Below are positions 1 to 12,367 of a DNA stretch of 64,000 nt, piece by piece. This stretch comes from Liolophura sinensis (lineage: Eukaryota > Mollusca > Polyplacophora > Chitonida > Chitonidae), in the NCBI RefSeq assembly GCF_032854445.1, contig NC_088295.1, forward strand, positions 39,357,385 through 39,421,384, in the 5' to 3' direction. Numbering within the stretch: position 1 is the stretch's first letter; each line of letters opens with the position of its first letter. The position numbers and the translations under genes are program-made. The notes below the pieces were generated by a model. It saw only the letters and a program-made list of their open reading frames with translations. It was not told the origin of the DNA and ran no database searches.

Positions 1-1052
1 TGAGATTAGCAAAGTTGTGAAACTCTCATTAAATATACAGGCAGGTGTGAATACATTGTCATTTACTGTTTTTATGTGCATGAGGGTAAATGTTGTGTAA
101 TTACCTTTAAGTTTGAACAAAATTGTATTTTGCATCCCTGACTTGTTTTGCAATGTTTAGTGTTGAAGTGTCTAATAATAATGGTTTGTGTTGTTCATTC
201 GGATGTATTTATACCCCTGTATTAGGTGTTTACTTAGAAAGAAACATGACAGGGTTATTATTCTAGGTACAAGAAGTCTGCTTGTCAAAAGTAGTTTTGG
301 GTGTTTCATACATTTTTTGTAAAAGTTAATCTTTTGATAAAAGATAAAGAAATGCTGGAATCAGTAATAAAAATAGAACACTTCTTCCGGAGATGAGGCT
401 TTCTTAGGAATTGCCCTGTCACACCAGCCCTGTCATGCAACACCTTGCTTGTTGAAATGTTGTGATATATGTCCAACTGTAGAGTATTTAATCCTATTTA
501 ATTTGTCACTGTTGTTAAACTGTAGACCATTCACATTGTTAAATTGTCAGTAATGTTTCCATTAAAATTATCTATCGACATACACTATTCGGTTTAACAC
601 TTCATTGAAAGTGATGGCAAATTTTGGATTTTAAATCCAACACAAGTACATTTACATATTTCAAAATATTATATTGAAATTCAGAGAATGTTCTTAATGT
701 TTTCCCAGAGTTGTATCTTGATAATAGCATCTTTGTTGCCATGAAACCCCTCAGTTGATTCATAGTAGATTAACACATGACCATGCCAGCATGTGCAGTC
801 AGTTCCTTTACTAATTCCATTATTACTTACACAAAAGTGTAAAAATCTTAGTTTGGTGACATCCACTTGTTCTTGAAAAAAAAAACAGCAAGAAATAATT
901 TTAAAAAAAGGTAATTCTGGCTAGCTTTAAATACTCTACAGTTTTTTGTGGTGAAGATACATTTTTATTGTGGTTTTTGTATCTATCTTTTCTTTCTATT
1001 TTTTGTTTTATTTGGTTGTTGTTTGCAGTTGTGGTTATGTTGTTGCTTTCAG
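1..1052 (+). other. ARID2 intron (upstream part), no gene seen
   Basis: AT-rich sequence ahead of the large ARID2 exon. I see no conserved coding stretch; the open frame on the minus strand at 681-866 has no recognisable protein and no supporting splice context. The ARID and RFX-type domains of ARID2 must lie in exons upstream of this window. Confidence 0.6.
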
Positions 1053-4000
1053 TTGTTGCAAGCTCTAGTCAGAACTCACCTCGTCGCTCCCAGAAAGCAC
1101 AAGTTAACAATCCTAGAGTACTAACCACAAATTCCACTCTACGCCAGAGGTTGTCCGAGCCCCCCAAGCTTCAGCTCCACCATGGTTCTACCCACATTTT
1201 CTATCCAGGTATTGGACAGTATCAGCCTGCCCAGGGAGCACCACACAGCACAACAACAGCATCTCAGGGATTTGCCCAGCCTCCTCCCAGTCCAAGCTCA
1301 TCCTATTCTGTTGCTCAAGGAAGCCCACAGGTCTCACCCAGCGGCACTCCTTATGTAACACCTCAGCCAAGTCCAAATCGTCCAATGACCATCCTCCAAA
1401 AACAACTTCAATCTCCTCCTCAGAATTCACCAGCCTACAAGAAAGGAAAGAAACAGTCAAAGGCAAAATTCCCAAGCATAAATAAAGCACTTCAAGGAGA
1501 AGCGGACAGTGGCTCTCCCCAAAAGCATAATGGTTCTCCCAACAAATACACTGAGCTGGAAGGTGGTTCTGGCTCAACTCCAAAGAAGTCTGCAGATTCT
1601 AACCTGATTAAGACATTGCTGGCTAAAAAGCTGAACGAGAATATGATTCGACAGAATGCTGCTGCTGCCCTGCAAGCCAGCGAGAGGTCCTCATCACCCA
1701 TGCCCTCCACACAGCATCATCAGCAGCAGCAGCAGCAGGGATGGTCAAAACACCACAGTCAGCAGCAGGGTGGACCCACCCCTCATCCCTACGTCAACCA
1801 GCAAGCCCGACTGGGGACAGAGCATTCAGCTCATGGTGCTACAGTCCACAGAGAATCTCATCCTCCTCCTCCACCCTACTATTCTCATCAGACCACTCAA
1901 CAATCAGACTCTAGTCAGTGGCACAGGTCCACACCACATGTAGACGTCACACAGACGCAACAACAACAACCCCCATTATATCATCCAGCTCACCCAAATC
2001 CTGAACATTCAGTAAGAACTGAACTGCCCCATCCTCCTCAACAGTCGCCATCCCATCTTGGTCAAAACCTGTATTTACAATTACCCAACAACCAAGAGGC
2101 CTCATCTTCAGTCACAGCACAATCCACAGTGAAGTCTAAACAGCCGGAGGTGTGTGGGGAGGTGGAGAGGGCCCAGAGCATTGTGCCTGTGGCTAGGGAG
2201 ACTAAAATTGAGTGTATTGAAAACCAGAGTGTATTAAAGCCATCTGAACAGCAGTCAAATTCTGTGACTGAATCAAGGACTAACCCTAGTGATAAGCCGT
2301 CTTTGGAACAAAATAAACTTGGGGATGGGGTATGTGAGAACACTGCTGGATCAGACCCCCTGATCAAGTCTGTTCAGGAAAGAACACAACTTATGAGCAA
2401 TTGTTTGGAAAAAGCAAACAGTGGTGTGTGTCCGATGGATATAGGCTCCCCAACGGAGGCCGAGAGACCAGCCCATACAGAATCTTGTGGAGGTTCTGAA
2501 CCAAAGCCTGTGTCAGAGAGGCTGTTCTCAATCTCCACCGCACCTGTGATCAATGGTTGCCTGGACGAGAGCAGTAAGGAATCTGACCTCTCCTACATCA
2601 ACAGTCCCCCTTCACACATGGATAATGGTAAGCACAATGACAGGCTGGGCTTTGCCCATGCCCTTCCCAATGGGGTGAGTAATGGGCCGGATCCAGGTGA
2701 GTCAAAGGACAACTCTTCTGACTCGCTCTTCATGAAGGAGGAAATCCTTAAACAAGCTTCTGTGGAAAAGGCAGCTAAACTTCTTCAGAGTAGAAATGGG
2801 GTAGTGAATCATCTAGGCAATGGGGATTACTTCTCTAAGGGCAATAATCGTGAGGCTGTGCAGAGGGTAACGGAATGTGCCGGAGACAAAGTGGAGGATT
2901 CGTGTGACTCGTTTAGCTCAGCAACAGGTGTGTACCGAGCCGACAGTGTGTCCACAGCGCCTGATGACATACTCAAGTCTCCCTGTTCCCCGGGAGACAC
3001 CATCAAGCAGTCAGGGTTTGGGGGTAGAATACCTCAGAATGGGGCACCCGTCAACGGCATTATGGAGTTTGACAACAGCTGTGGATCGGATAGTCAACTG
3101 CCGTCTGAACAACAAGAGAAGCCGCCGCAAAACAATGGTGTTGGGCTTAACTCTTCGTCTGAATTACCTCCTGCTGAGGGCAGAATATTAGATAGTAAAG
3201 GTGATAATAAACCTTGTGCAATGGAGGAGGGTGATTCAGGTGCTGTACTTCCAGCCCAGACACTCTCTCTGAATGGGCCTTGTCAGGGAGCTGAAGAGAG
3301 TCTAGGGAACAGGACAGCTGATAATGTAACACAACCAGAGAAGACTGTCACTGATGTTAGTATGGTAACACCAGTCAAGGCAAAAAGCAAACATTCCAAG
3401 TCCAAGGGGTCAACAGAGAAAAGTTCTTCCTCCTCCTCCAAAAAGTCAAAGTCGTCAGAGAAAGAGAAGAAACCAAAGGCACGAAAGCGAAGTCGAAGTA
3501 ACACTAGCCAGGGAGAGTCGCAGTCTTCATTATCCTCCACCACAGGGGCAGATTTGCTCTGTGAATGGGATGGATGTAAAAAGTAAGTACTTATTTTTTG
3601 CCAGTGATTGAGCTTATTTACATGCATGCTTTGTTTACCTATGATATGTCATGGAGGAAGAGAGTCTTCCTGAAGACCAGTCGGTCAACTTCAGCATTTC
3701 GTAGGACTTGTTCATTGATGAAGCTGTTATTTCCCAGATTTTGATGTGGTAGTCTTTTCATTAGTCAAAAGGCTATTCACGTATGGAACTGTCTCACGGT
3801 AGGGAGTGAGGAAGTGTGTGGCGATATACAGATCTGATAATTCGTCACCGGGTCAAAACAAGTAGACATAAATACTTGGCATAAGGTAGACAGAGATAAG
3901 AGTAGCAAAGATTTATTTAAATATATTTATTTATTTATTTGATTGGTGTTTTACGCCGTACTCAAGAATATTTCACTTATACGACGGCGGCCAGCATTAT

Positions 4001-7000
4001 GGTGGGAGGAAACCGGGCAGAGCCCGGTGGAAACACACGACCATCCGCAGGTTGCTGCAAGACCTTCCCACGTACGGCTGGAGAGGAAGCCAGCATGAGC
4101 TGGACTTGAACTCACAGCGACCACATTGGTGAGAGACTCCAGGGTCATTGTGCTCTGCTAGCCCGCTAACCGACTGAGCCACGGAGGCCCCGCTTATTTA
4201 ACTATAAAGTGAAAACAGAATAGTATTAGAAAGAAATCTGTAGTTTATAGTTATAAGTCACACAGTGTTGAAATTTGTGAATATACCCCTGTATCTTAAG
4301 TCCAACATGCTTTTTCTGAAGACCACATTGATATGCTTGAATATTGTTAGGTCCCATTGGCTGATAAAGTGTTTGGCGAGTTTGGTCTGGTACCTCTCGT
4401 TAAAATGTTTGAGCATGTCATGAAACATCCTGCATAATATCAGAGAAAAATTAATAAGTCTTGCAAGTACGCCAGTTTGATAATGTAGTATACCTATGAA
4501 GAGTGTTTTGTGAAATGTTAAAGAATTTGTTAAAATTTATAGTCTGGTAGTCTTCATGCGAACTTCTGCTTTCAAGGGTTTCTTGTCTTCATTACATTAT
4601 ATAAGACATCTTGGTTTCCAGATCAAATTTCCAGCAGCAGTGTTTAGATTGACAGTGCTACATCTGTGCTGTATGTTTCAGGATGTTTGAGATGCCTAAG
4701 GCAGTGTTTAACCACACGTTCATCACTCACCTGAGTGGCCCCAGTGATGGAGTGTGTAAGTGGGAGGGATGTGATAAATTACAGAGGAAGCGCTGGTCCC
4801 TGGTCACACACGTACAGGTAACAATTGAATGTCTGCTCTAGACCTAGCTGGCTCAACATGCCACTCCTTGTGTCTGGCATGTGGAGTAGTCTTCACTATG
4901 TCCATGTTTTGCTGACTAGGAATTTGCTCTTTAGTTGGTTCCCTATCTGGCCATTTATTCTTGTCTTGCATTCACAGCGTTGGACAAATGTATGTGTGGT
5001 CATGGTCAACTCTTTGTCCAAATTTAACTTTAAGGAAATGCACTTAAATTCACTGAAGAAGGTGTACATGATCAGTCAAAAGGAAAATATAAGGCCTTGT
5101 GTATTTATGACTTTTGGAGACTATAAGTATCATGCTGAAAAATATTCATTCCAGTCATCAAAATTTGTACATGGGTTATGTATCTAAAACATTGGCCAGA
5201 TAGGTATAAATTATCATTGCACGTAACACATTGCACTGATTACAACATAAGCACAAGAACATACATTTAGTTAAGTTTAAACATTACTTCTAAGATGATA
5301 TACAGATATATAAAAGTCAGAAGATTGTGTGCTTGTAATCGTGCAAGATAATTCATCTTTGCCTGTATTAGAATGTGCATCATTTGGAAAATTTGTGCAC
5401 TTGTGTAACCAAAGTGTGAGAAAAATGAAAGAAAACCTCAGTCTTGCCTGCATGCTATGCTCTTGAACAGCTTCATTTAAATTTTTGATTTTCATGGTTA
5501 ATCTTCATAAAATTGTTCCCTGTCATGCAATTAAGTTTCTGTTTCGGTGCTTTTTCTTAAGCATGACCCAGTTTTTATGAGGCTTAACGCATTTGCGATG
5601 TGTGCATGTGTTCATTTAATTTTCTTTTGTTATGTAGTCCCAGAAATTTGTCATCCCAAAAGTATATAAAAGGCATATGTCTTGCTGACCTAAATTGGTG
5701 CCACAATAAATGTGATAAATTTCTGGGATTAACAAATTACTGTGATTGTTTATATGACCAACTGTATGGTAGGTGTATGGTCTACTGTCACTAACAACAT
5801 TTAACAAACGTTGCCTCTGTATTGGCAGTTCTCAGTGAAAGCCCATATTATGTCACCCACTTATTGTAACCGTCACTTATTCCTGCACTTTCTTCTTCAT
5901 CGGTGATCTGTTCCTGGCTGTATTTATGTATTCAGTTTTGGAAGTCATAATTTGTTCATGAACTAACCATCATTGACTAATAATAGGCTGGTGGAATTGT
6001 GTGCACTGCAACCCTGCCTTAACTAAGTTTCCCCCCAGTGTGTGAGGTGAAGGATCAATAATCTTGTGTATCCTGGTCATTCATAAGATGCCTGGTTTGC
6101 GGGAAGTGTCCTGTGGTTTAAGAAAAGGCCCTTCTTACATGTTACATTTCGCAATAGTGTCACAAAGTATAAAGTATTATTTGGTGAAGATGGTAAGGCC
6201 TTGTCGTCTAGGTCTGTGAAGCTGGCATATCCATGTATAGAGACTTGCAAAAATGATCAGTGATCATTGAATTGGATTGATGATTGGTGTAGTGGGCAAA
6301 AACATGAAGCTTTCCTATTTGAAGAATTGAGCAGTTGCAGCTTTTAGGATTTACCGTGATTTGTAGTGGATTCGAAGGATATACAGATCAAAGCTAGGTC
6401 AGCTAATCATTATATCTTATTAATGAATGATTATGGCTTAGCGCCATAATCAGTATTTCAGCCATAACATAGCAGTGAATCTTTAAAGAGAAAAGCTTTT
6501 GTCAGCATGGATTTGTTATTGTGGAAAGTGATAGATTTATCCTTCTAAGTTTGCTGCATTAAATATATTGAAATGAAAAGACGCTTGACACTCGGGACAT
6601 ATTGAACTATTTGAAGGCATAAACTATCCCTTTTCTCCCCAGAGTGTATAAAAAGGTCATAAAATGTTACTTTTGGTGCTGAAACTTGCATTTTCCCAGT
6701 CGGATATCTTCGAAACAAACCTTGAGATAACTAAGATCGATAGAATTTTCAGAATCCGTCAAAATAAATGGCCAGGCATGTAGCCATGGACAACATTTAG
6801 GGTCAAGTACAGTTTTTCACGTCAGAAGTTGTTACAGTACGATAACAGCTATTGGTATAGTAGCCCTTGCATGTTGTTTACTTTCGTGTTGTGAGATTTT
6901 GTTTTCAGTTGCGTATACTAGAAAGTTTCTCTGTGATCTTGAGTTTCATATTCAAATCGGTCTGGATTTGCATGTTTGTGTGATGTGCATCATTCTTTTG

Positions 7001-10000
7001 GGGTGCTTTCTTGTACTTCACATTGTTACTGTTTTGAAGTCAGACTATCAGAGAAGTTTAATGCTCGTAGGGAACAATAAATCAGCGTTATTGCACAATA
7101 TGCATTACCTTGCTCACTACCCCACCCATCACAGCTTCCTTGCTTGACTGTTATTTATGTACATGTATATGTATTTTCTATCATTTCTTCCTGGATGGTT
7201 CTACTGGGTGAACTTCTGGTTTTTGTGATCATTTTGACATTTTGCTTATTATTCTTCTCAGTGTAATTATCATATATCCAGAACTTAGAAGTTTGACATG
7301 AAAAATGTGCTAGATGCTCCTATACTCGGTGGCCAGGTACTTATATGCAAGTTTCTGACTTATGACATGAAGTTAGGTTTGAATATAAGCTATTCTGTTC
7401 CTTTTTTAATTTCATGATTTCCAGTGAGCCTGACATGAGTTAGAGAACAGTATAGCTTATATGTGCACTGCAAAAAATGTAATTAACAGGGATTTGTAAA
7501 ACTAAATTATGAAGTTTTTTCAGTATAAATATTTAAAATTATCTGATGTTACATTGTATGAAAAATGTCATACCCTCTTTGTTTTCAAACGTTATGTCTG
7601 AAAAACATATTCAGAATTTTAGAAAAATACAACACAGTCATGACCATGTATTTACTCTGTTAACGTTCAGCTTTAGACCAGAAACTTTTGCAGTTGATCT
7701 TTAATGACAGACACACACATAAGCATCACAGATGACTGAAGTTTTCTCCCAGTGTTGTCTCTTACACACTAACCTGTATTTTTTCATTTAGCCTCATTAT
7801 TCTGATGATGTCCCACATCTCGTTATGATTTGTTCGTAGTTGGCCTGATCTAACACTTGTCCAAAAAGCCTTTCTCTTGTTCAGTGAAATCCCACTAAGA
7901 TTATATTACTTTTTATGTACTGAGGTGAACTTAAAAAGTTTCTTTTCATACTTATATTTTATCCATACAGAGATATGGGACATACATTCAGTGTTTATGT
8001 GTGGAACAGTTTTGTGTAGACAGTTGTGGGATGAGGTTATTCAAATTCTGGTTGGCCATTTCCAAATCTGTACATCATATTGAGGGTGACATTCACCCAT
8101 TCAATGGACTCTATGACTGGCTGGTTATTGAGTGTTGTGTTGGCTCTGTCTTTCTGAAGGATCACCATTGTAGTGAACAGGCCCTCAAATTAGCAGCCCA
8201 ACGAAGGCAGCAGTCGGCTCAAATGGCCTCCCCTACTGCTCAACAGCCAGCGGCCAGCGGGCAAGCCACTGCTCTTGTATACCCTCCAGACGCTGCAATA
8301 CAGGCTATTAGACGCTTCTCTGCCAGACCTCCATTCCAGGAGCTAGTGGTAAGAGTCTCATGCAGTCCCTCAACCCCTCGCATTAACATGGACCTCATCT
8401 ACTACTTACTCGCTTGGCACTGACGGACATTACTGTCGGTAATCTACTCACTGAACAGTATTAAATCTCAGAATAATAATGTCACATTCTTAAGGACATG
8501 GTATAGCACAGGTAAAAAAAAAAGAGGTGGGACTAACATGCAAATAATATCTTACACTGTCCCTGATGTGATTAGTAACTGTTGAGGAGCGCTAGCTGCA
8601 CATGCCACTGTCATTTGTCGCTGTGCAAAGACAAACGTGTGAACATGTGTATATCTGTGATGGATGAAAATCTGTGATGCAGTGACAGTGCGATGTTAGG
8701 ATGTTCTTACTAGTTGTACAGGTATGCTTCTAGCGATCTGTTCAAATGGGTATTTAACTCTCGTTTATGATTTCAGTTCGTGAAGCAATGCTACAGGTCA
8801 GCCATTTCACTTTGGTTGAAGATGGTGCAAATCTAGTTAGTTAGATGAATTTTATTTGGTTCTTGTTTGGTAATTCCAAGTATAAAACAGAATAATTCTT
8901 GAAATGGAAAGCAGGTGAGATAGTGAAGAATCCTGGCCTCTGTACTGAGAACGTAGCTTTTGTGACAGTAGATCTTGCCCACCATACACTGTACTTAGCA
9001 GACAGTAATTGTATATACATGTTTGCAGGAACCCAGGGAAGGTCCAGTAACCAAACACATCCGCTTGACTGCCTCTCTTGTGCTCAGGAACTTAGCCAGG
9101 TACTCTGCTGTAGGAAGAAGGTAAGTCTGTGTGAAATATTTGGTGAAGAAGGGTATTAGTAATATGGGGCCCATTTCCCAAAGTCCATGCAGGACTACTT
9201 GCACTTAACCACCATCACTACGTAATACCTACGGTACTGGTCACAAACACGTTATGTTATAAGGACCATAAATACCATACCATTGCTGGAATAGCCTAGG
9301 TGCAGTATTAAACAAGAATTAACCATTCTTTCTGTGGAGCCTACATGATTTAGTTTGGCACAATAGTCTCCAGTTGTTTCAATCAATACTTTGTACAAGC
9401 CATAATCACCAATGTGAATTTATAACAGATAGCAGCAGTTAATGATGCCTAATGAGTATGCTATATCACCTAAAGTATCTCCCCACAAAAAGAGCAGTTT
9501 TGGTGGGAAATAAATGTCATAAATACTGCTTTTGGTGATAAAGTTTAAATTTCTCCAGAAGGATATCATCCTACCTTCCAAACTAACATCGACACACCTA
9601 TGTAAGATAAATAGAGCTCTCAGAATGTAGCAAAATGAGAGAATTAATCATAGATGAAATTTCAATATATTCAGCTAGGATGTTGTTCAGTCTGACAGTC
9701 ATTACCGAAGTGCATTACGGTTGGATAGTCCCATTTTGGGATATAGTCATGAATGTTGTTCTCCATGTACATTAACCATTGGAATCCTTGTCACTCTGAA
9801 AATTTTGATCTGCTTAGGATTTAGTGAAAAGTTTAGGATCCAGAGTTTGTAAGGATACAGCAGGGGCCTATTTCACAAAACTAGTTAAATAAAGTGAAAA
9901 TCTTAAATAAAGGCATTTGCATAGTTCACAGCCCCAAGACTCTCAAATTGTGGTACATTTGTCTTAACACATCGCTTGTATGTTCCAAACATTGAACATC

Positions 10001-10242
10001 TGGGGTCCAAAAATAAGCATCAAAATGAAGTTTCCAGTCATGAATCGAGCCAGAACTGTGGAATCGGCCCATGGTTTATACTGATAGAGGCAATAGTTAC
10101 ATAAGAGTAATGTGTTGTATGCATTTTGTGTTCCAGTTTGATAAAGCGCCATGAACAACAGATCAGCTACACTGCCCTGAGTGCGGTGGAGTCCTCCAGT
10201 GCCATGGCCAACTGTTTATGGGCAGCCTTACATGACCACTAA
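1053..10242 (+). CDS. ARID2: ARID2 (BAF200), C-terminal part, five exons
   Basis: Subunit of the PBAF (SWI/SNF) nuclear chromatin remodeller; only the 3' part is here. Exons read from splice sites and phase: about 1053-3582, 4682-4817, 8160-8348, 9029-9120, 10137-10242 (TAA). The first is a 2.5-kb exon coding a low-complexity Ser/Pro/Gln-rich region with a short poly-Gln near 1720-1740 and a Lys/Ser-rich, nuclear-localisation-like stretch near 3376-3510. Its end and exon 2 form two C2H2 fingers: C-x4-C-x12-H-x4-H starting CEWDGC, then CKWEGC closing with THVQDHH across the intron. The tail (GPVTKHIRLTASLVLRNLAR, then LIKRHEQQ and SSSAMANCLW) matches the conserved ARID2 C-terminus as I remember it. 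All phases agree. The acceptor of the first exon is uncertain (1029 is an alternative). The ARID domain is outside the window. Confidence 0.92.
3911..4201 (-). mobile_element. tRNA-derived SINE, full length (family A)
   Basis: In ARID2 intron. Reading the minus strand: tRNA-like head with an A-box-like TGGCTCAGTCGGTTAG and a B-box-like GAGTTCAAGTCC, a conserved core, then a tail GAATATTTCAC... on the plus side followed by a TTTA-repeat run. Possible 8-bp target duplication TTATTTAA at 3913-3920 and 4194-4201. The core reminds me of the MetaSINE superfamily, unverified. Confidence 0.85.
4818..8159 (+). other. ARID2 intron, nothing further seen
   Basis: A 3.3-kb AT-rich intron between the two exons that share the second zinc finger. 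No conserved coding segment, no clear transposon and no tandem array was seen. Confidence 0.55.
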
Positions 10243-10940
10243 TGACTGCACCCTCTCGTTCCTGCCCTCATCTTTTCATCCTGCTGACCGTTGCCAGACT
10301 CATGCCACATACATTGTTCTGACTCTCCACTAGATCTGTCACAGTCATCTCATACTGTCATTTCTCATCGTCCTCATCTACTAGTTGAGGTTCATATTCA
10401 TACTGTGAGCCACTTGGTGCAATGATGGTTTTGATTTGTGTAGCATGTAGGATTTGTTAGTGTTGATGCTTGTACAACAGGAGATAATGGAAATCCTCAT
10501 CAGTAGCTGTCTGCGTTTGAAGCACTTACGTTTACTGGTTGTTTGGGATGAGAAGCTTTTGATAGGTTACAGCTTTAACGACAACATTACAACTGCCTTT
10601 GTACATAAAGCAAGCTGAAATAATTTTGCTATTAACTATTTAAGCTGTTAGCTCTTGAACTGTTGTTGCCAGCTTCCGTCACAAGCATTCCTGTACCAGT
10701 ATTTGTTATTATTTATTACGTAGTCAATACATAAAATGTAAGTGGATTAACTTTAAATCTCACAGTTAGATTGTTTTCCTACCATTCATGATGTGTCATT
10801 ATCTATATAAATCCCTATATATTTATCAATTTTTGGTACTTTTGAGTACCCCGCTACATATTTCATTCATAAATTCATAATGGACATATTGTGTCACTGT
10901 TTCACAGAGTTGCAGTTTAATAAAAAAAAAATATGACTAT
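10243..10940 (+). other. ARID2 3' untranslated region
   Basis: Follows the TAA at 10240-10242. A canonical AATAAA at 10919-10924, embedded in an A run, is the likely poly(A) signal, giving a 3' UTR of about 0.7 kb. Confidence 0.65.
10919..10924 (+). terminator. Poly(A) signal of ARID2
   Basis: AATAAA hexamer about 680 nt after the ARID2 stop, the first canonical one downstream. The cleavage site cannot be seen from sequence alone. Confidence 0.55.
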
Positions 10941-10949
10941 GGTTGAAAT

Positions 10950-12360
10950 GTAAATTTTCTTTTGTTTTATTTATTTATTCTTTTAGCTGTAGTTTTACAA
11001 AAATACACTATACATGGCATGTGTGTTTGGATTGCTTAAGTGGTTGATGTAGCTGTACTCAGCAATGCTTGTACTTAACACAGGCATGCCCAAGTAGTGC
11101 ATATGTGTAAGTGTAATATTTAGGGGTGCAAAAGTTGTTTAACATGTAGGCCTACAATCGGGAAGTTAATGGAACCAGGTTACATTTGATAACTTGAACA
11201 AGGAAATCTGAAGCCCTCAACAGCAGACTGGATGAGATTTTAAGTACATAGAACTTTCTGTGCTATCTACAAGGCCTAATACTTCGTGTGCTGTATTGAT
11301 TAATGCTGGGACTAAATAAGGAACGTTTGAGTGCTGAAAGGTGCATGCCTTTCACCAAGACATGCAATGTACAGGTTCAAATCCATGCCGTGATCTGGTT
11401 AGATTTTCTTGCACTCGCTGTTTTATGGATCCTTAGTTGGTAACCAGAAGTGGACAGCGCAATGTTCGTTGAAGACCACTTGTCATCCACAAGCGTGGTG
11501 TATGTATCCATGACAGAAGTGGAAAGGTAGGTCAGTAATTTGCCAAACGTTGGTGGTTTACCTTGTGCTCTTAGAGTTTCCTCCATCCTCATAACTGGCT
11601 GCATATTTAATTAAGTGAAAAACTCTGGAGGCTTGTGGTAAAGTGCAATCAATCTCTCAATCAATGGGTAAATAAAAAACAGAGTTCATCATATTTATCA
11701 ACCATAAATGGCTTAACTTGGACCTACGCAGTTGATATATCGTCTGTTTCGGGAGATGGTAGATTCTGGGTCAAGCCTGGGTCGGGTCACACCTAAGACC
11801 TTAAACGACGGTCGGCATGAAGGGGATAATGCAATGACTAGTTGACCTATGTCAGTAAAATGGCTTGGGCAGGGGGCCTTACTTGCCTTCGGCAAGTCGT
11901 CTCAGTTAAGCAGCAATAGATAAAAGAGTGATGGAAATCCGTCCTGCAATAAGGAGGCACATTACATGCACTCTAAGGACTCCTTTGTCATGAGACTGAA
12001 AAATTGTAAAGTATGATAATCCCCAAGCACTCTCTTTGGGCCCTACGTCAAAATTGTAGGTCTATAATTTATAACTTATAATTATCCATGATTTAGCTGA
12101 TCTATCAGCTGGGTTGACAAGAAATTGTAATGGGCCGTTTTATGCAGCTGATTCGACAGCGGAAATTATTATGGCCTTTTCATTGTGTTATTTCTTCTGA
12201 GTATTGTATGTACACAAAACCAAGATCCATAGCGTAATAGAGCGTAATCTAGACGTTTGCAACGCCAATGGCCTACTGAAATGAATATTCTCAGAGTTAT
12301 CTCCCATATGACATTCTCCAAGTTCCGGGTGTTCACATTGAGGAATGGTGGAGAGTAACA
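10950..12360. other. Intergenic, ARID2 to GSKIP
   Basis: About 1.4 kb between the ARID2 3' end and the GSKIP start codon. It must contain the GSKIP promoter. No TATA box in good position or coding exon was recognised. Confidence 0.5.
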
Positions 12361-12367
12361 ACACGTT

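Noticed and set aside
1188-2367. Minus-strand open frames opposite the large ARID2 exon
   Set aside because: Shadows of a long coding exon; the plus frame has the conserved protein.
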